This document shows, one piece after another, positions 1-6,013 of a stretch of DNA of 6,856 nt; position 1 is the first letter of the stretch; each line of letters starts with the position of its first letter. The DNA is from Candidatus Omnitrophota bacterium (GTDB lineage: Bacteria; Omnitrophota; Gorgyraeia; B26-G9). Under the pieces are notes generated by a model. The model worked only from the letters and a program-made list of their open reading frames with translations, was not told the origin of the DNA and searched no databases. Made by a program: the position numbers and the translations under genes. The DNA is taken from positions 1 through 6,856 of the forward strand of contig JAKLQT010000009.1 in NCBI GenBank assembly GCA_022013205.1. The letters run 5' to 3'.

Positions 1-102
1 AAATTTTGCTAAAGGGGTGTTAAAAATAAAAAGAGTAGTGAATTGACTTTTTCTATATTCCCGTGCTTCTGTGGTTAAGCTTTGACATTACCATATTTTA
101 AG

Positions 103-110
103 AAAGGAGG
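103..110 (+). promoter_or_regulatory. Strong Shine-Dalgarno site of the oxidoreductase gene
   Basis: AAAGGAGG lies 5 nt before the ATG at 116, a near-perfect anti-SD match that fixes the start. I saw no convincing paired -35/-10 in positions 1-102. TTGACT at 43-48 and TTGACA at 82-87 both lack a well-spaced -10, so the promoter may lie further upstream or be non-canonical. Confidence 0.85.
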
Positions 111-115
111 CAGTT

Positions 116-688
116 ATGAAGTATTTAATTGTTTACGCGCACCCTAATCCGAAGAGTTTTAATCACGCGGTCAAAGAGCGTGTTGAGGCAGCATTAAAGA
201 AGCAGGGGGAAAAGTACAGTGTACGCGATTTGTATCTGCTTAAATGGAATCCCGTATTAGGCGGGGCGGATTTTAACGTATCAGGTAAAGAGAAAACCCC
301 TGAAGATATTAAAACAGAGCAGCAGTACATCAAAGAAGCAGATGTGCTTATTGTTATTCATCCCATCTGGTGGTTCGGCATGCCGGCTGTTCTTAAAGGG
401 TATATTGACCGGGTTTTTTCTGCCGGATTTGCCTATGAATATGGCCCGCAAGGCATTAAAGGGCTTTTATCCGGTAAGAAAGTAATGATCATTAATACCA
501 CAGGCGCCCCGCAAGAGAATTATTTAAAACTCGGATTCAAAGACGCGCTGACAAAGCTATTCAAAGACGGTACCTATGAGTTCTGCGGGATGAATGTTGT
601 TGCGCATAAATTTCTCTACGCGGTGCCTGCGATATCCCCTGAGGCCAGGGTAAAGATGCTTGAGGAAATAGACGGCTTGGAATTTTAA
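116..688 (+). CDS. NAD(P)H:quinone oxidoreductase family protein (flavodoxin-like fold)
   Basis: This 190-residue cytosolic flavoprotein belongs to the Flavodoxin_2 group (NQO1/MdaB/KefF/YwrO-like), whose members transfer two electrons from NAD(P)H to quinones or similar acceptors through FMN or FAD. Visible signs are the N-terminal beta strand followed by the phosphate-binding AHPNPKSFN (residues 8-16), the second core strand ADVLIVIHPIWWFGMPA (75-91) with its diagnostic P-x-WW-FGMPA stretch and following LKGYIDRVF (93-101), and the TTGAP loop (128-132) near the isoalloxazine. The length is normal for the family and no residue looks lost. The start is set by a strong SD. The gene stands alone, since the next 800 bp hold only remnants. 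No terminator with a T-tract was seen just downstream. The exact acceptor cannot be read from sequence; a KefF-like regulatory role is possible, but no Kef transporter is in view. Confidence 0.9.
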   Translation: MKYLIVYAHPNPKSFNHAVKERVEAALKKQGEKYSVRDLYLLKWNPVLGGADFNVSGKEKTPEDIKTEQQYIKEADVLIVIHPIWWFGMPAVLKGYIDRVFSAGFAYEYGPQGIKGLLSGKKVMIINTTGAPQENYLKLGFKDALTKLFKDGTYEFCGMNVVAHKFLYAVPAISPEARVKMLEEIDGLEF

Positions 689-701
689 GTGAGCCCTGAG
701 T

Positions 702-730
702 TTGTAATGCGGTTTTGAAAAGGGTATAAT
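702..730 (+). promoter_or_regulatory. Sigma-70-type promoter candidate before the branched element
   Basis: TTGTAA (702-707, four of six consensus bases) is separated by 17 nt from a perfect TATAAT (725-730). The expected start is near 737, exactly where the strongest stem of the downstream fold begins. No intact protein gene follows, so the site would drive either a structured RNA or a relic. Confidence 0.45.
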
Positions 731-818
731 TCGCAGCCCGGCTGTCAACGGACGAATGGCTGAGCGGAGCCGTAGCTCTCTGCCAGAGTGACAGCGGGTG
801 GTGCGGGGCATTCGAATT
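728..818. repeat. Branched palindromic element (three-way-junction fold; possible small RNA or MITE-like insertion)
   Basis: The outer ends AATTCG (728-733) and CGAATT (813-818) are exact inverted repeats. Inside, CCC plus GCTGTCA (737-739, 741-747; G740 bulged) pairs with TGACAGC plus GGG (789-795, 796-798), giving ten base pairs. Enclosed by that stem are two small hairpins: GGCT/AGCC (758-761 with 768-771) and CTCT/AGAG (776-779 with 785-788). The result is a compact three-way junction. It could be an RNA, since a promoter-like site lies directly before it, or a non-autonomous palindromic insertion. No target-site duplication is evident. No T-tract terminator follows before 903, which weakens the small-RNA reading. 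Copy number in the genome would separate the two ideas. Confidence 0.45.
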
Positions 819-903
819 AAATGTTGATGTGGATACAACAAAAATGAAAACAGAGTATAAAGCAGATAAGCTGGTTATATCTTTACCAAAAATAGTTATA
901 TAG
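811..903 (+). pseudogene. Truncated C-terminal relic resembling an Hsp20/alpha-crystallin small heat-shock protein
   Basis: The frame is open from 730 to the TAG at 901-903. From about 811 it reads FELNVDVDTTKMKTEYK and then ADKLVISLPKIVI. This follows the end of the Hsp20 domain residue for residue: family members typically carry a DVDxxK-hydrophobic-KxxYK segment followed by a strand ending L-x-[VI]-x-LPK. The last residues I-V-I could even serve as the C-terminal I-x-I motif that docks between subunits. The usual GVL is replaced by DKL. Upstream of 811 the frame runs through the branched element and does not resemble Hsp20, and no start with an SD was found, so most of the gene is missing. 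A 19-codon ORF from the ATG at 844 is possible but unlikely to be functional. Similarity was judged by eye over about 31 residues. Confidence 0.45.
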
Positions 904-956
904 TAATTTTGTGCTATTACAGAGAACACAGTAAGATACGCGTGCTGAGAAGGGCA

Positions 957-985
957 GAGGGACATACTATAAAGTTTGTCCCCTC
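957..985. repeat. REP-like imperfect hairpin (GGGACA...TGTCCC type)
   Basis: GAGGGACA (957-964) pairs with TGTCCCCTC (977-985) with one bulged C. The stem continues after a T/T mismatch with ACT (966-968) against AGT (973-975) around an ATAA loop. Hairpins with GGGACA/TGTCCC ends are known as substrates or traces of Y1 (REP-associated) transposases in several uncultured phyla. That link is from general knowledge, as no transposase is in this window. No T-run follows on either strand, so it is not an intrinsic terminator. Confidence 0.4.
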
Positions 986-1009
986 CTAACATCTACTAAC
1001 GCCCCTTGG

Positions 1010-1267
1010 TTAAATTGCCTGGGCAATAACTTGGGCATTAAAAATAAAATTCTGTTTTTCTGCAACAGTAGCACCTATCAACTTCTCTATGAGAGTAGGT
1101 TTTTCGGGATCAATAATAGAGTTATCCGGAATTTCCTGTGATGGCTTATCCAGCGATTCTAATAAACCAGCAAGCGCATCACTTGTGTCTACTTTTAAAT
1201 GCGCTGTATTACTTTTTGGCTGTGGATAAAATAAAGGACTGGGGGAAGGAACACATGCTGCGTGTGC
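1010..1267 (-). pseudogene. Start-less minus-strand reading frame, 3' part of a lost gene
   Basis: On the minus strand a frame of 85 codons runs from just after a TAG (1268-1270 on + coordinates) to a TAA at 1010-1012, without any in-frame ATG or GTG. A single TTG lies late in the frame and is not a credible start. Roughly the last 65 residues look like ordinary protein: a charged, helix-prone stretch with HLKVDTSDALAGLLESLDK, then IIDPEKPTLIEKLIGATVA, ending AQVIAQAI. The upstream part (roughly 1220-1267) is proline-rich and probably non-coding. I do not recognise the family. It opposes all other genes here and overlaps the short exported ORF by a few codons. The best reading is a 5'-truncated gene remnant; a small gene with a hidden start is less likely. 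Confidence 0.35.
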
Positions 1268-1443
1268 CTATCTTCAATAATAATAACGCGTTATCTCTAA
1301 CCACGGCGAAAAGAATAGTACGTGCTGGGGTTATTGTATTTATATTGCTGAATGCCGGAACGAAAGACATGTATATTTTCGCGCAAACAGCCGAAAAAGG
1401 GCCGGGCATAGCGCAGGATGAGCAGACAGTTAATTCTATTTAG
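1255..1443 (+). CDS. Hypothetical 62-residue protein with signal-peptide-like N-terminus (possibly truncated)
   Basis: I chose the ATG at 1255 because AAGGA (1246-1250, within GGGGGAAGGA) sits 4 nt before it. The in-frame ATG at 1138 has no SD, and the extra residues it adds overlap the minus-strand relic. The product has a hydrophilic start (MLRVPIFNNNN), a basic patch (TAKRIVR, residues 16-22), a hydrophobic core AGVIVFILLNAG (23-34), and then a polar tail rich in Gln, Glu, Lys and Gly. That pattern suits a Sec signal peptide or a single N-terminal anchor with only about 20-25 residues of mature protein. The short tail suggests the first exon-like stub of a larger secreted protein cut off by the TAG at 1441. 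No family is recognised. It ends 48 bp before the methyltransferase and within 16 bp of that gene's likely promoter. Confidence 0.35.
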   Translation: MLRVPIFNNNNALSLTTAKRIVRAGVIVFILLNAGTKDMYIFAQTAEKGPGIAQDEQTVNSI

Positions 1444-1455
1444 TCATATTAATGA

Positions 1456-1484
1456 TAGCCAAATTCTTTCACTAATAATATAAT
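1456..1484 (+). promoter_or_regulatory. Promoter of the methyltransferase gene, giving a leaderless mRNA
   Basis: TAGCCA (1456-1461, four of six -35 bases) is followed after 17 nt by a perfect TATAAT (1479-1484). The -10 ends 7 nt before the ATG at 1492, so transcription should begin at about 1491-1492, at the start codon itself. The bases between contain no SD. Confidence 0.55.
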
Positions 1485-1491
1485 AAACCTT

Positions 1492-2673
1492 ATGGACTTT
1501 AATAAACAAGATACAGTTTTGGTCACCTGCGCCCGCGGAATAGTGCCATATCTTATAAAGGAAGCGGAAGGCCTTGGTTTTTCGGTTGAATCTGAGCATG
1601 ATACAGGCATTGAGATAAAGGCAACATTAAATGATACGCAAAGGCTCAATCTTTATCTGCGCACAGCTTTTAATGTGCTTTATTTACTTAAAAAATTTAC
1701 CTGCCGCGGCCCGGAAGAACTTTACCGGGAAATAAACTCTATTGCCTGGGAAGAGATCATTGACCCAAAAGAATACCTGAGCATTTCATCCGGGACCCAG
1801 TCTGAGCATATCAAAAATGCAGTATTTGCATCGCAGAAGGCCAAAGACGCTATTGTTGATCGTTTGGTGAAAAAATGCGGCAGCCGGCCGGATTCCGGAG
1901 CGCAGCGCGATAATGTGGTATTGAATCTTTATTGGAAAGACGATACCTGCTGGCTGTACTTAAACACATCCGGCAAAAAATTGTCTGATCGCACATACAG
2001 AAAGATCCCGTTTAAAGCACCGCTGCAGGAGACTTTGGCCGCGGCAATCATTCAGGCTACCGGATATGACGGCTCTGTGCCTCTGGTAAATCCCATGTGC
2101 GGAAGCGGAACGCTGGCTATAGAAGCCGCGCTGATTGCTTTAAAACGTTCTCCCGGGCTGCTGAGAAATAATTTTGGATTCATGCATGTAAAGGGTTTTG
2201 ACAAAGAAGCCTGGGGAAAAGTCCGCAAGGCCGCGCACGCGGGCGTGCTTAAGAAAATCGCCAAACCGATAATCGCGACTGATATTGACCGCAAAGCCAT
2301 TGATGCGGCTTTAAAGAACGCGCAGACAGCAGGCGTTGAGTCCATGATAGATTTCCAGGTATGTGATTACAGAAAAACTACCGTACCGAAGGAACAAGGC
2401 ATTATTGTGCTTAATCCCGAGTATGGCTTTCGGATGGGGGATGAGAAAAAGCTGGAAACAACATATAAAGATATAGGAGATTTTTTAAAGCAGCGATGCT
2501 CGGGATACACAGGATATATTTTTACCGGCAACCTGAATCTTGGTAAAAAAGTGGGATTGCGTACCAGCCGCAAATTAATATTCTATAATGCCCGCATTGA
2601 ATGCCGCTTGCTTGAATACAAGATGTATGAGGGAACAACAAAGATAAAAGTTAGTGGCTGTTGCTTAAATTAA
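1492..2673 (+). CDS. THUMP-domain class I SAM-dependent RNA methyltransferase (RlmL/YpsC-type)
   Basis: This 393-residue protein resembles the N-terminal (RlmL) half of the E. coli RlmL/RlmK fusion and the stand-alone YpsC group, which make N2-methylguanosine in 23S rRNA. An N-terminal ferredoxin-like plus THUMP region (about 1-160) leads to SDRTYRK (165-171) and KAPLQETLAAA (175-185), the linker typical of the family. The Rossmann methyltransferase domain then has motif I PMCGSGTLAIEAA (201-213), the acidic strand end ATDID (262-266) and motif IV LNPEYGFR (308-315 approximately). Motif IV is unusual because the common form is NPPY, with Glu here in place of the second Pro. The length fits a single-domain enzyme. 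The start lacks an SD and is supported by the promoter only 7 nt upstream; MDFNKQDTVLVTC runs straight into the first strand. The helicase gene follows after 24 bp. The exact target guanosine is not determinable here. Confidence 0.85.
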   Translation: MDFNKQDTVLVTCARGIVPYLIKEAEGLGFSVESEHDTGIEIKATLNDTQRLNLYLRTAFNVLYLLKKFTCRGPEELYREINSIAWEEIIDPKEYLSISSGTQSEHIKNAVFASQKAKDAIVDRLVKKCGSRPDSGAQRDNVVLNLYWKDDTCWLYLNTSGKKLSDRTYRKIPFKAPLQETLAAAIIQATGYDGSVPLVNPMCGSGTLAIEAALIALKRSPGLLRNNFGFMHVKGFDKEAWGKVRKAAHAGVLKKIAKPIIATDIDRKAIDAALKNAQTAGVESMIDFQVCDYRKTTVPKEQGIIVLNPEYGFRMGDEKKLETTYKDIGDFLKQRCSGYTGYIFTGNLNLGKKVGLRTSRKLIFYNARIECRLLEYKMYEGTTKIKVSGCCLN

Positions 2674-2689
2674 TGTATTCAGGTATAAT
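2661..2689 (+). promoter_or_regulatory. Promoter of the helicase gene, giving a near-leaderless mRNA
   Basis: A perfect TATAAT (2684-2689) lies 8 nt before the ATG at 2698, with a weak TTGCTT (2661-2666) 17 nt further up, inside the 3' end of the methyltransferase gene. The expected start is near 2696. There is no SD. A read-through transcript from 1492 could also supply this gene. Confidence 0.5.
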
Positions 2690-2697
2690 ATAAGCTA

Positions 2698-3927
2698 ATG
2701 AATAATTCAGTACAGGCAAACAATCAAAGTATTCCTAGTTTTTACGGCATGGGTATTGCGCCGCGGATTCTGGATATTCTTGAGCGTATCAAATTCAAGG
2801 TACCCACTCCGATCCAATTGCAGACAATTCCTTTGGCTATTGAAGGAAAGGATGTTGTCGGCATTGCCCAGACCGGTACAGGGAAAACCCTTTCGTTTGC
2901 CATACCTATGGTGCAGCGCCTGGCCGGGAAAAAGGGTACAGGACTTGTACTGGCCCCTACCCGGGAACTGGCTATTCAAATAGAGGAGGCATTCCATGAG
3001 ATTGTTAAGTCATTTAAAATGGAGGCAGCCTGTCTTATCGGCGGTGCGCCCATGGCGCCACAGATAAAGGCACTGCGGCGTAATCCACGGATAATTATCG
3101 CTACTCCGGGGAGGCTTATCGACCATATGAGCAATTGGAACGTGCTGCCGCAGGAAGTTGAGATGCTGGTGCTGGATGAGGCAGACCGCATGCTGGATAT
3201 GGGATTTTTGCCTCAGATTGAGCTGATTTTACAGCATCTGCCGAAAGAGCGGCAAACGATGCTGTTTTCCGCTACCATGCCCAAAGAAATAGTAGGGATT
3301 GCGGCAAAATATATGCAGCTGCCGGTATCGGTTGAGATCGCGCCTTCCGGCACAACGGCGGACAATGTCACCCAGGAATTATACATTGTCAAAAAAAGCG
3401 CTAAAATGGATCTCCTGCGCCAGGTGCTCAGGCAGTACCACGGCCCAGTGCTTTTGTTTTCGCGTACTAAGTATAACTCCGCGCGCCTGGCACGGGCAAT
3501 CCGGGGAATGGGGCATCGCGCGGCCGAGATACATTCTAACCGCACTCTTGATCAGCGCCGTGAAGCATTGGAAGGATTTAAATGCGGCAAATACAAGGTG
3601 CTGGTGGCTACGGATATCGCCTCTCGAGGTATTGATGTTACCGGCATTGAATTGGTCATCAACTACGATATCCCGGAAGACGCCAGCAATTATGTGCATC
3701 GCATTGGCCGCACCGCCCGCGCCGGACATAAAGGCCACGCGATATCTTTTGCCATGCCGGACCAGAAGCGCGATGTGGAGGATATCGAAAAACTGATCAA
3801 GGCAACCCTGCCGGTTTCAAAACATCCCAAGGTGCAGTCAGAAGAATTTATTACGGAAAACAAGGCAATACCTCAGTATAAAAAAAAGACAAAACGTCCA
3901 TTTCGTCCCCGCGGCCGCAGGGGGTAA
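2698..3927 (+). CDS. rhlE: DEAD-box ATP-dependent RNA helicase, RhlE-type
   Basis: This 409-residue helicase unwinds short RNA duplexes using ATP, and relatives act in ribosome assembly, RNA decay and growth in the cold. All core motifs are intact: Q motif with F15 and PTPIQ (36-40), motif I AQTGTGKT (57-64), Ia PTRELA (87-92), Ib TPGR (136-139), II DEAD (160-163), III SAT (191-193), IV LFSRTK (253-258), V ATDIASRGID (304-313) and VI HRIGRTAR (334-341). The tail after about 370 is short and ends in a basic cluster (KKKTKRPFRPRGRRG, 395-409), the usual non-specific RNA-binding extension of RhlE proteins. CsdA/DeaD and DbpA have a further folded C-terminal domain that is absent here. The start rests on the -10 box 8 nt before the ATG and on the normal distance to the Q motif. 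The last codons contain a GC-rich palindrome (GCGGCCGC, 3911-3918) flanked by CCCC and GGGG. Confidence 0.93.
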   Translation: MNNSVQANNQSIPSFYGMGIAPRILDILERIKFKVPTPIQLQTIPLAIEGKDVVGIAQTGTGKTLSFAIPMVQRLAGKKGTGLVLAPTRELAIQIEEAFHEIVKSFKMEAACLIGGAPMAPQIKALRRNPRIIIATPGRLIDHMSNWNVLPQEVEMLVLDEADRMLDMGFLPQIELILQHLPKERQTMLFSATMPKEIVGIAAKYMQLPVSVEIAPSGTTADNVTQELYIVKKSAKMDLLRQVLRQYHGPVLLFSRTKYNSARLARAIRGMGHRAAEIHSNRTLDQRREALEGFKCGKYKVLVATDIASRGIDVTGIELVINYDIPEDASNYVHRIGRTARAGHKGHAISFAMPDQKRDVEDIEKLIKATLPVSKHPKVQSEEFITENKAIPQYKKKTKRPFRPRGRRG

Positions 3928-3942
3928 GACATTACTCTTTTC

Positions 3943-3970
3943 TTGACAAATCCTGCTTTTTTGTTAGAAT
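3943..3970 (+). promoter_or_regulatory. Strong sigma-70-type promoter of typA
   Basis: A consensus TTGACA (3943-3948) and TAGAAT (3965-3970) are separated by 16 nt. The expected start is near 3977, which gives a leader of about 64 nt before typA. The leader contains a weak hairpin GCAG/CTGC (4003-4006 with 4015-4018) just ahead of the ribosome-binding site. Confidence 0.75.
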
Positions 3971-4040
3971 AGCGTTTTTTCGGAATGCATGATTTTAAAA
4001 AAGCAGAGAATTTGCTGCACAAAAGGAAAGCACAAAAAAT

Positions 4041-5867
4041 ATGCCGACTCAAAAAAGAAGAAAAGATGTCAGGAACCTCGCGATTATAGCGCACGTTGAC
4101 CATGGGAAAACTACTCTTGTAGATGCCCTGCTTAAATATACAGGCGCCTATGATTTTAAAGCGGGCGAGGTTACTATAATGGATTCAAATCCTCTGGAGA
4201 AAGAAAGAGGTATTACCATTCTGTCTAAAAACGCGTCTTTGCAATATAAAGGAGTGCAGTTCAATCTTGTTGATACCCCCGGGCATGCTGATTTCGGCAG
4301 TGAGGTTGAACGAATCTTAAAGATGGTTGACGGCGTGCTTCTGCTTGTTGACGCGTTTGAGGGGCCTATGCCTCAGACTAAATTTGTTTTGAAGAAATCA
4401 CTTGAATTACATTTAAAACCAATACCTTTGATAAATAAGCCTGACCGTCCTAATTGCCGCCCGGATGAAGTGGCGGATATGACGTTTGATCTTTTTTGTG
4501 AGCTTAATGCTTCTGATGAACAGCTTGATTTTCCGATTGTTTACGCTTCGGGAAAAGATGGTTATGCGATGCTTGATCTTGATGAGCCGAGAGATTCCAT
4601 AAAGCCTCTTTTAGAGACTATCCTGCATAGGGTATTGCCGCCAATAGCTAATCCTGACCTGCCTTTTCAGATGCTGGTTACAATGCTTGATTATGACTCT
4701 TATGTGGGGAGAATCGCTATCGGCAGGATTTTTCATGGTACCGTACGTGTGGGTGATCCTGTAGCGCTTGTCAAACGTGATGGAACTATCGCCAGAGGCA
4801 AGGCAACTAAGATTATGAAGTATCGCGGACTAATCCGTATTGAGGTTAATGAGGCTATAGCAGGGGATATTATATTGATCTCCGGAATAGATGATGTAGA
4901 GGTGGGAGAGACACTTACGTGTATTGATAATCCAAAAGGATTGCCTGCTATTAAGATAGATGAGCCGACAATCTCTATGAACTTTTCTCATAATACAAGC
5001 TCTCTTTCAGGTAAGGATGGAGGCAGATTTTTAACTTCACGGCATCTACGGGAGCGCCTTCAGCATGAGGCAATGATCAATGTCGGCATTAAGGTAGAGG
5101 AGATTGCGGGAAGTGAGAGGTTAAAGGTTTCAGGCCGAGGGGAACTGCATCTGGCTATTCTCATTGAAACAATGCGCCGTGAAGGGTATGAAATGGAAGT
5201 ATCCAGGCCGCAGGTGATTTTGAAAAAAATGGGCAGTCAAACGCTCGAGCCTGTTGAAGAGGTGGTAATTGAGGCGGACGAAGAGTATCAGGGCGCTGTT
5301 ATGCAGGCGCTTGGAACCCGCAAGGCTCAAATGCGCGAACTCAAGACAACATCAACCGGCGCAAGCCGTATGGAATTTATTATTGCCTCAAGGGCATTGA
5401 TCGGCTTTAGAGGCGAGTTTCTTATGATGACCCGGGGCAGCGGCATTATGTATCAAAACTTTCTTGAATATCAGACCTATAAAGGGGACCTGCCTAAGCG
5501 TCAAAGCGGTGTGCTTATTTCAGATAGAGGCGGTGACGCGGTAGCGTACGCGCTTTATAATTTACAGGCACGCGGTGAGATTTTTGTTGAACCGGGAGAA
5601 AAACTATATGAGGGGATGATCGTTGGGGTAAATAACAAGGGGGCAGATCTTGTTGTAAACGCCCTGCGTGGAAAGAAATTAACTAATATGCGTGCTTCGG
5701 GAAGTGATGACGCGATCGCGCTTATACCTCCTCGGCAAATTACCATTGAGTTTGCTCTTGAGTTTATTGAGGATGATGAATTGGTTGAGATAACTCCCAA
5801 GCATATCAGGCTTAGAAAACTGCATTTAACAGAAATAGGCCGCAAGCGGGTAAGCCGCAGCGCGTAA
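4041..5867 (+). CDS. typA: Ribosome-associated GTPase TypA/BipA
   Basis: TypA/BipA is a translational GTPase of the EF-G/LepA class that binds the 70S ribosome. It is needed for efficient 50S assembly and for growth at low temperature and under stress. The 608 residues match the family's usual length of about 600-610. The GTP-binding signature is complete: G1 AHVDHGKT (17-24), G2/switch ERGITI (55-60), G3 DTPGH (78-82) and G4 NKPD (132-135, inside INKPDRP). G4 still fits N-K-x-D, though Pro at the third place is less common than Ile or Val. Domain II follows (about 205-300). The domain III and V regions carry SGRGELHLAIL (about 363-373) and the RGEI(F/M)VEPGEKLYEGMIVG stretch typical of the TypA C-terminus. 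The SD is weak, with AAAGGAAAG at 4022-4030 and long spacing to the ATG. The gene has its own promoter and is followed by a strong intrinsic terminator at 5960-5999. Confidence 0.97.
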   Translation: MPTQKRRKDVRNLAIIAHVDHGKTTLVDALLKYTGAYDFKAGEVTIMDSNPLEKERGITILSKNASLQYKGVQFNLVDTPGHADFGSEVERILKMVDGVLLLVDAFEGPMPQTKFVLKKSLELHLKPIPLINKPDRPNCRPDEVADMTFDLFCELNASDEQLDFPIVYASGKDGYAMLDLDEPRDSIKPLLETILHRVLPPIANPDLPFQMLVTMLDYDSYVGRIAIGRIFHGTVRVGDPVALVKRDGTIARGKATKIMKYRGLIRIEVNEAIAGDIILISGIDDVEVGETLTCIDNPKGLPAIKIDEPTISMNFSHNTSSLSGKDGGRFLTSRHLRERLQHEAMINVGIKVEEIAGSERLKVSGRGELHLAILIETMRREGYEMEVSRPQVILKKMGSQTLEPVEEVVIEADEEYQGAVMQALGTRKAQMRELKTTSTGASRMEFIIASRALIGFRGEFLMMTRGSGIMYQNFLEYQTYKGDLPKRQSGVLISDRGGDAVAYALYNLQARGEIFVEPGEKLYEGMIVGVNNKGADLVVNALRGKKLTNMRASGSDDAIALIPPRQITIEFALEFIEDDELVEITPKHIRLRKLHLTEIGRKRVSRSA

Positions 5868-5894
5868 TCAAAATAAATTATTTCTATAATTTAG

Positions 5895-5923
5895 TTGACA
5901 AAGAGAGTAGAATAGAGCATAAT
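5895..5923 (+). promoter_or_regulatory. Promoter candidate upstream of the first cold-shock gene
   Basis: A consensus TTGACA (5895-5900) and CATAAT (5918-5923, five of six) are separated by 17 nt. The predicted start, near 5930, lies upstream of the terminator at 5960-5999. Any transcript must therefore either end after about 65 nt or read through into the cold-shock gene. Confidence 0.55.
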
Positions 5924-5937
5924 AAAAAGGGTAGTAA

Positions 5938-5970
5938 ATGAGGGAATTGAAGTCTTGGTCCGCAAGGTAA
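5938..5970 (+). CDS. Possible 10-residue leader peptide
   Basis: ATG at 5938 opens a 10-codon frame reading MRELKSWSAR with a TAA at 5968-5970. AAGGG (5927-5931) precedes it with a plausible gap of about 6 nt. The last codons and the stop lie in the left arm of the terminator stem, the layout expected if ribosomes influence terminator formation. The composition shows no run of one amino acid, so classical amino-acid attenuation is not indicated. Such a short frame can occur by chance. Confidence 0.25.
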   Translation: MRELKSWSAR

Positions 5971-5999
5971 AAGAAGAATTGCCTTGCGGTTTTTTGTTT
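5960..5999 (+). terminator. Strong intrinsic terminator between typA and the cold-shock gene
   Basis: CCGCAAGGTAA (5960-5970) pairs with TTGCCTTGCGG (5979-5989) over 11 bp with one G-T wobble. The loop is an 8-nt AAGAAGAA and the stem is followed by TTTTTTGTTT. It should end typA transcription. Because a promoter-like site lies between typA and this hairpin, it may also act as an attenuator for the cold-shock gene. A competing small stem, CTTG (5954-5957) with CAAG (5963-5966), would block the left arm. Confidence 0.85.
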
Positions 6000-6013
6000 C
6001 GGCCATTATTTAC

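Larger units (their letters stand above)
689..1491. other. Roughly 800-bp decay/rearrangement zone without an intact conserved gene
   Basis: Between the oxidoreductase and the methyltransferase there is no full-length recognisable gene. The stretch holds, in order, a promoter-like pair (702-730), a branched palindromic element (728-818), an Hsp20-like C-terminal tail (811-903), a weak inverted repeat GTAAT/ATTAC (903-907 and 916-920), a REP-like hairpin (957-985), a start-less minus-strand reading frame ending at 1010, and a short exported-type ORF (1255-1443). Fragments on both strands in tight succession suggest deletions or mobile-element activity. Positions 986-1009 show nothing I can interpret. 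Confidence 0.6.

Noticed and set aside
751..818. tRNA-like look: GGCTGAGCGG resembles a Ser-type D-arm and ATTCGAAT a T-loop
   Set aside because: No 7-bp acceptor stem can be formed, the putative anticodon loop lacks T at position 33 with a proper 5-bp stem, and the strong stem 737-747/789-798 contradicts a cloverleaf.
728..818. Integron attC-like site
   Set aside because: It is palindromic, but I found no R-box core pair of the GTTRRRY / RYYYAAC type, and no integrase or cassette array is present.
561..992. 143-codon minus-strand ORF overlapping the oxidoreductase end and the palindromic element
   Set aside because: No SD, low-complexity and unlike any protein, and it crosses structured and relic sequence. 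It is a shadow frame.
1138..1254. Upstream ATG extending the short exported ORF by 39 codons
   Set aside because: No SD at 1138. The added residues overlap the coding-like minus-strand frame and would bury the signal-peptide-like segment.
3907..3924. GC-rich CCCC...GGGG hairpin with central GCGGCCGC at the helicase 3' end as terminator
   Set aside because: It lies inside the coding region and no T-run follows directly. It is explained by Arg/Gly/Pro codons of the basic tail.
4434..4445. NKPD in TypA as a damaged G4 motif
   Set aside because: The motif requires N-K-x-D, which is kept. All other GTPase motifs and the length are normal.
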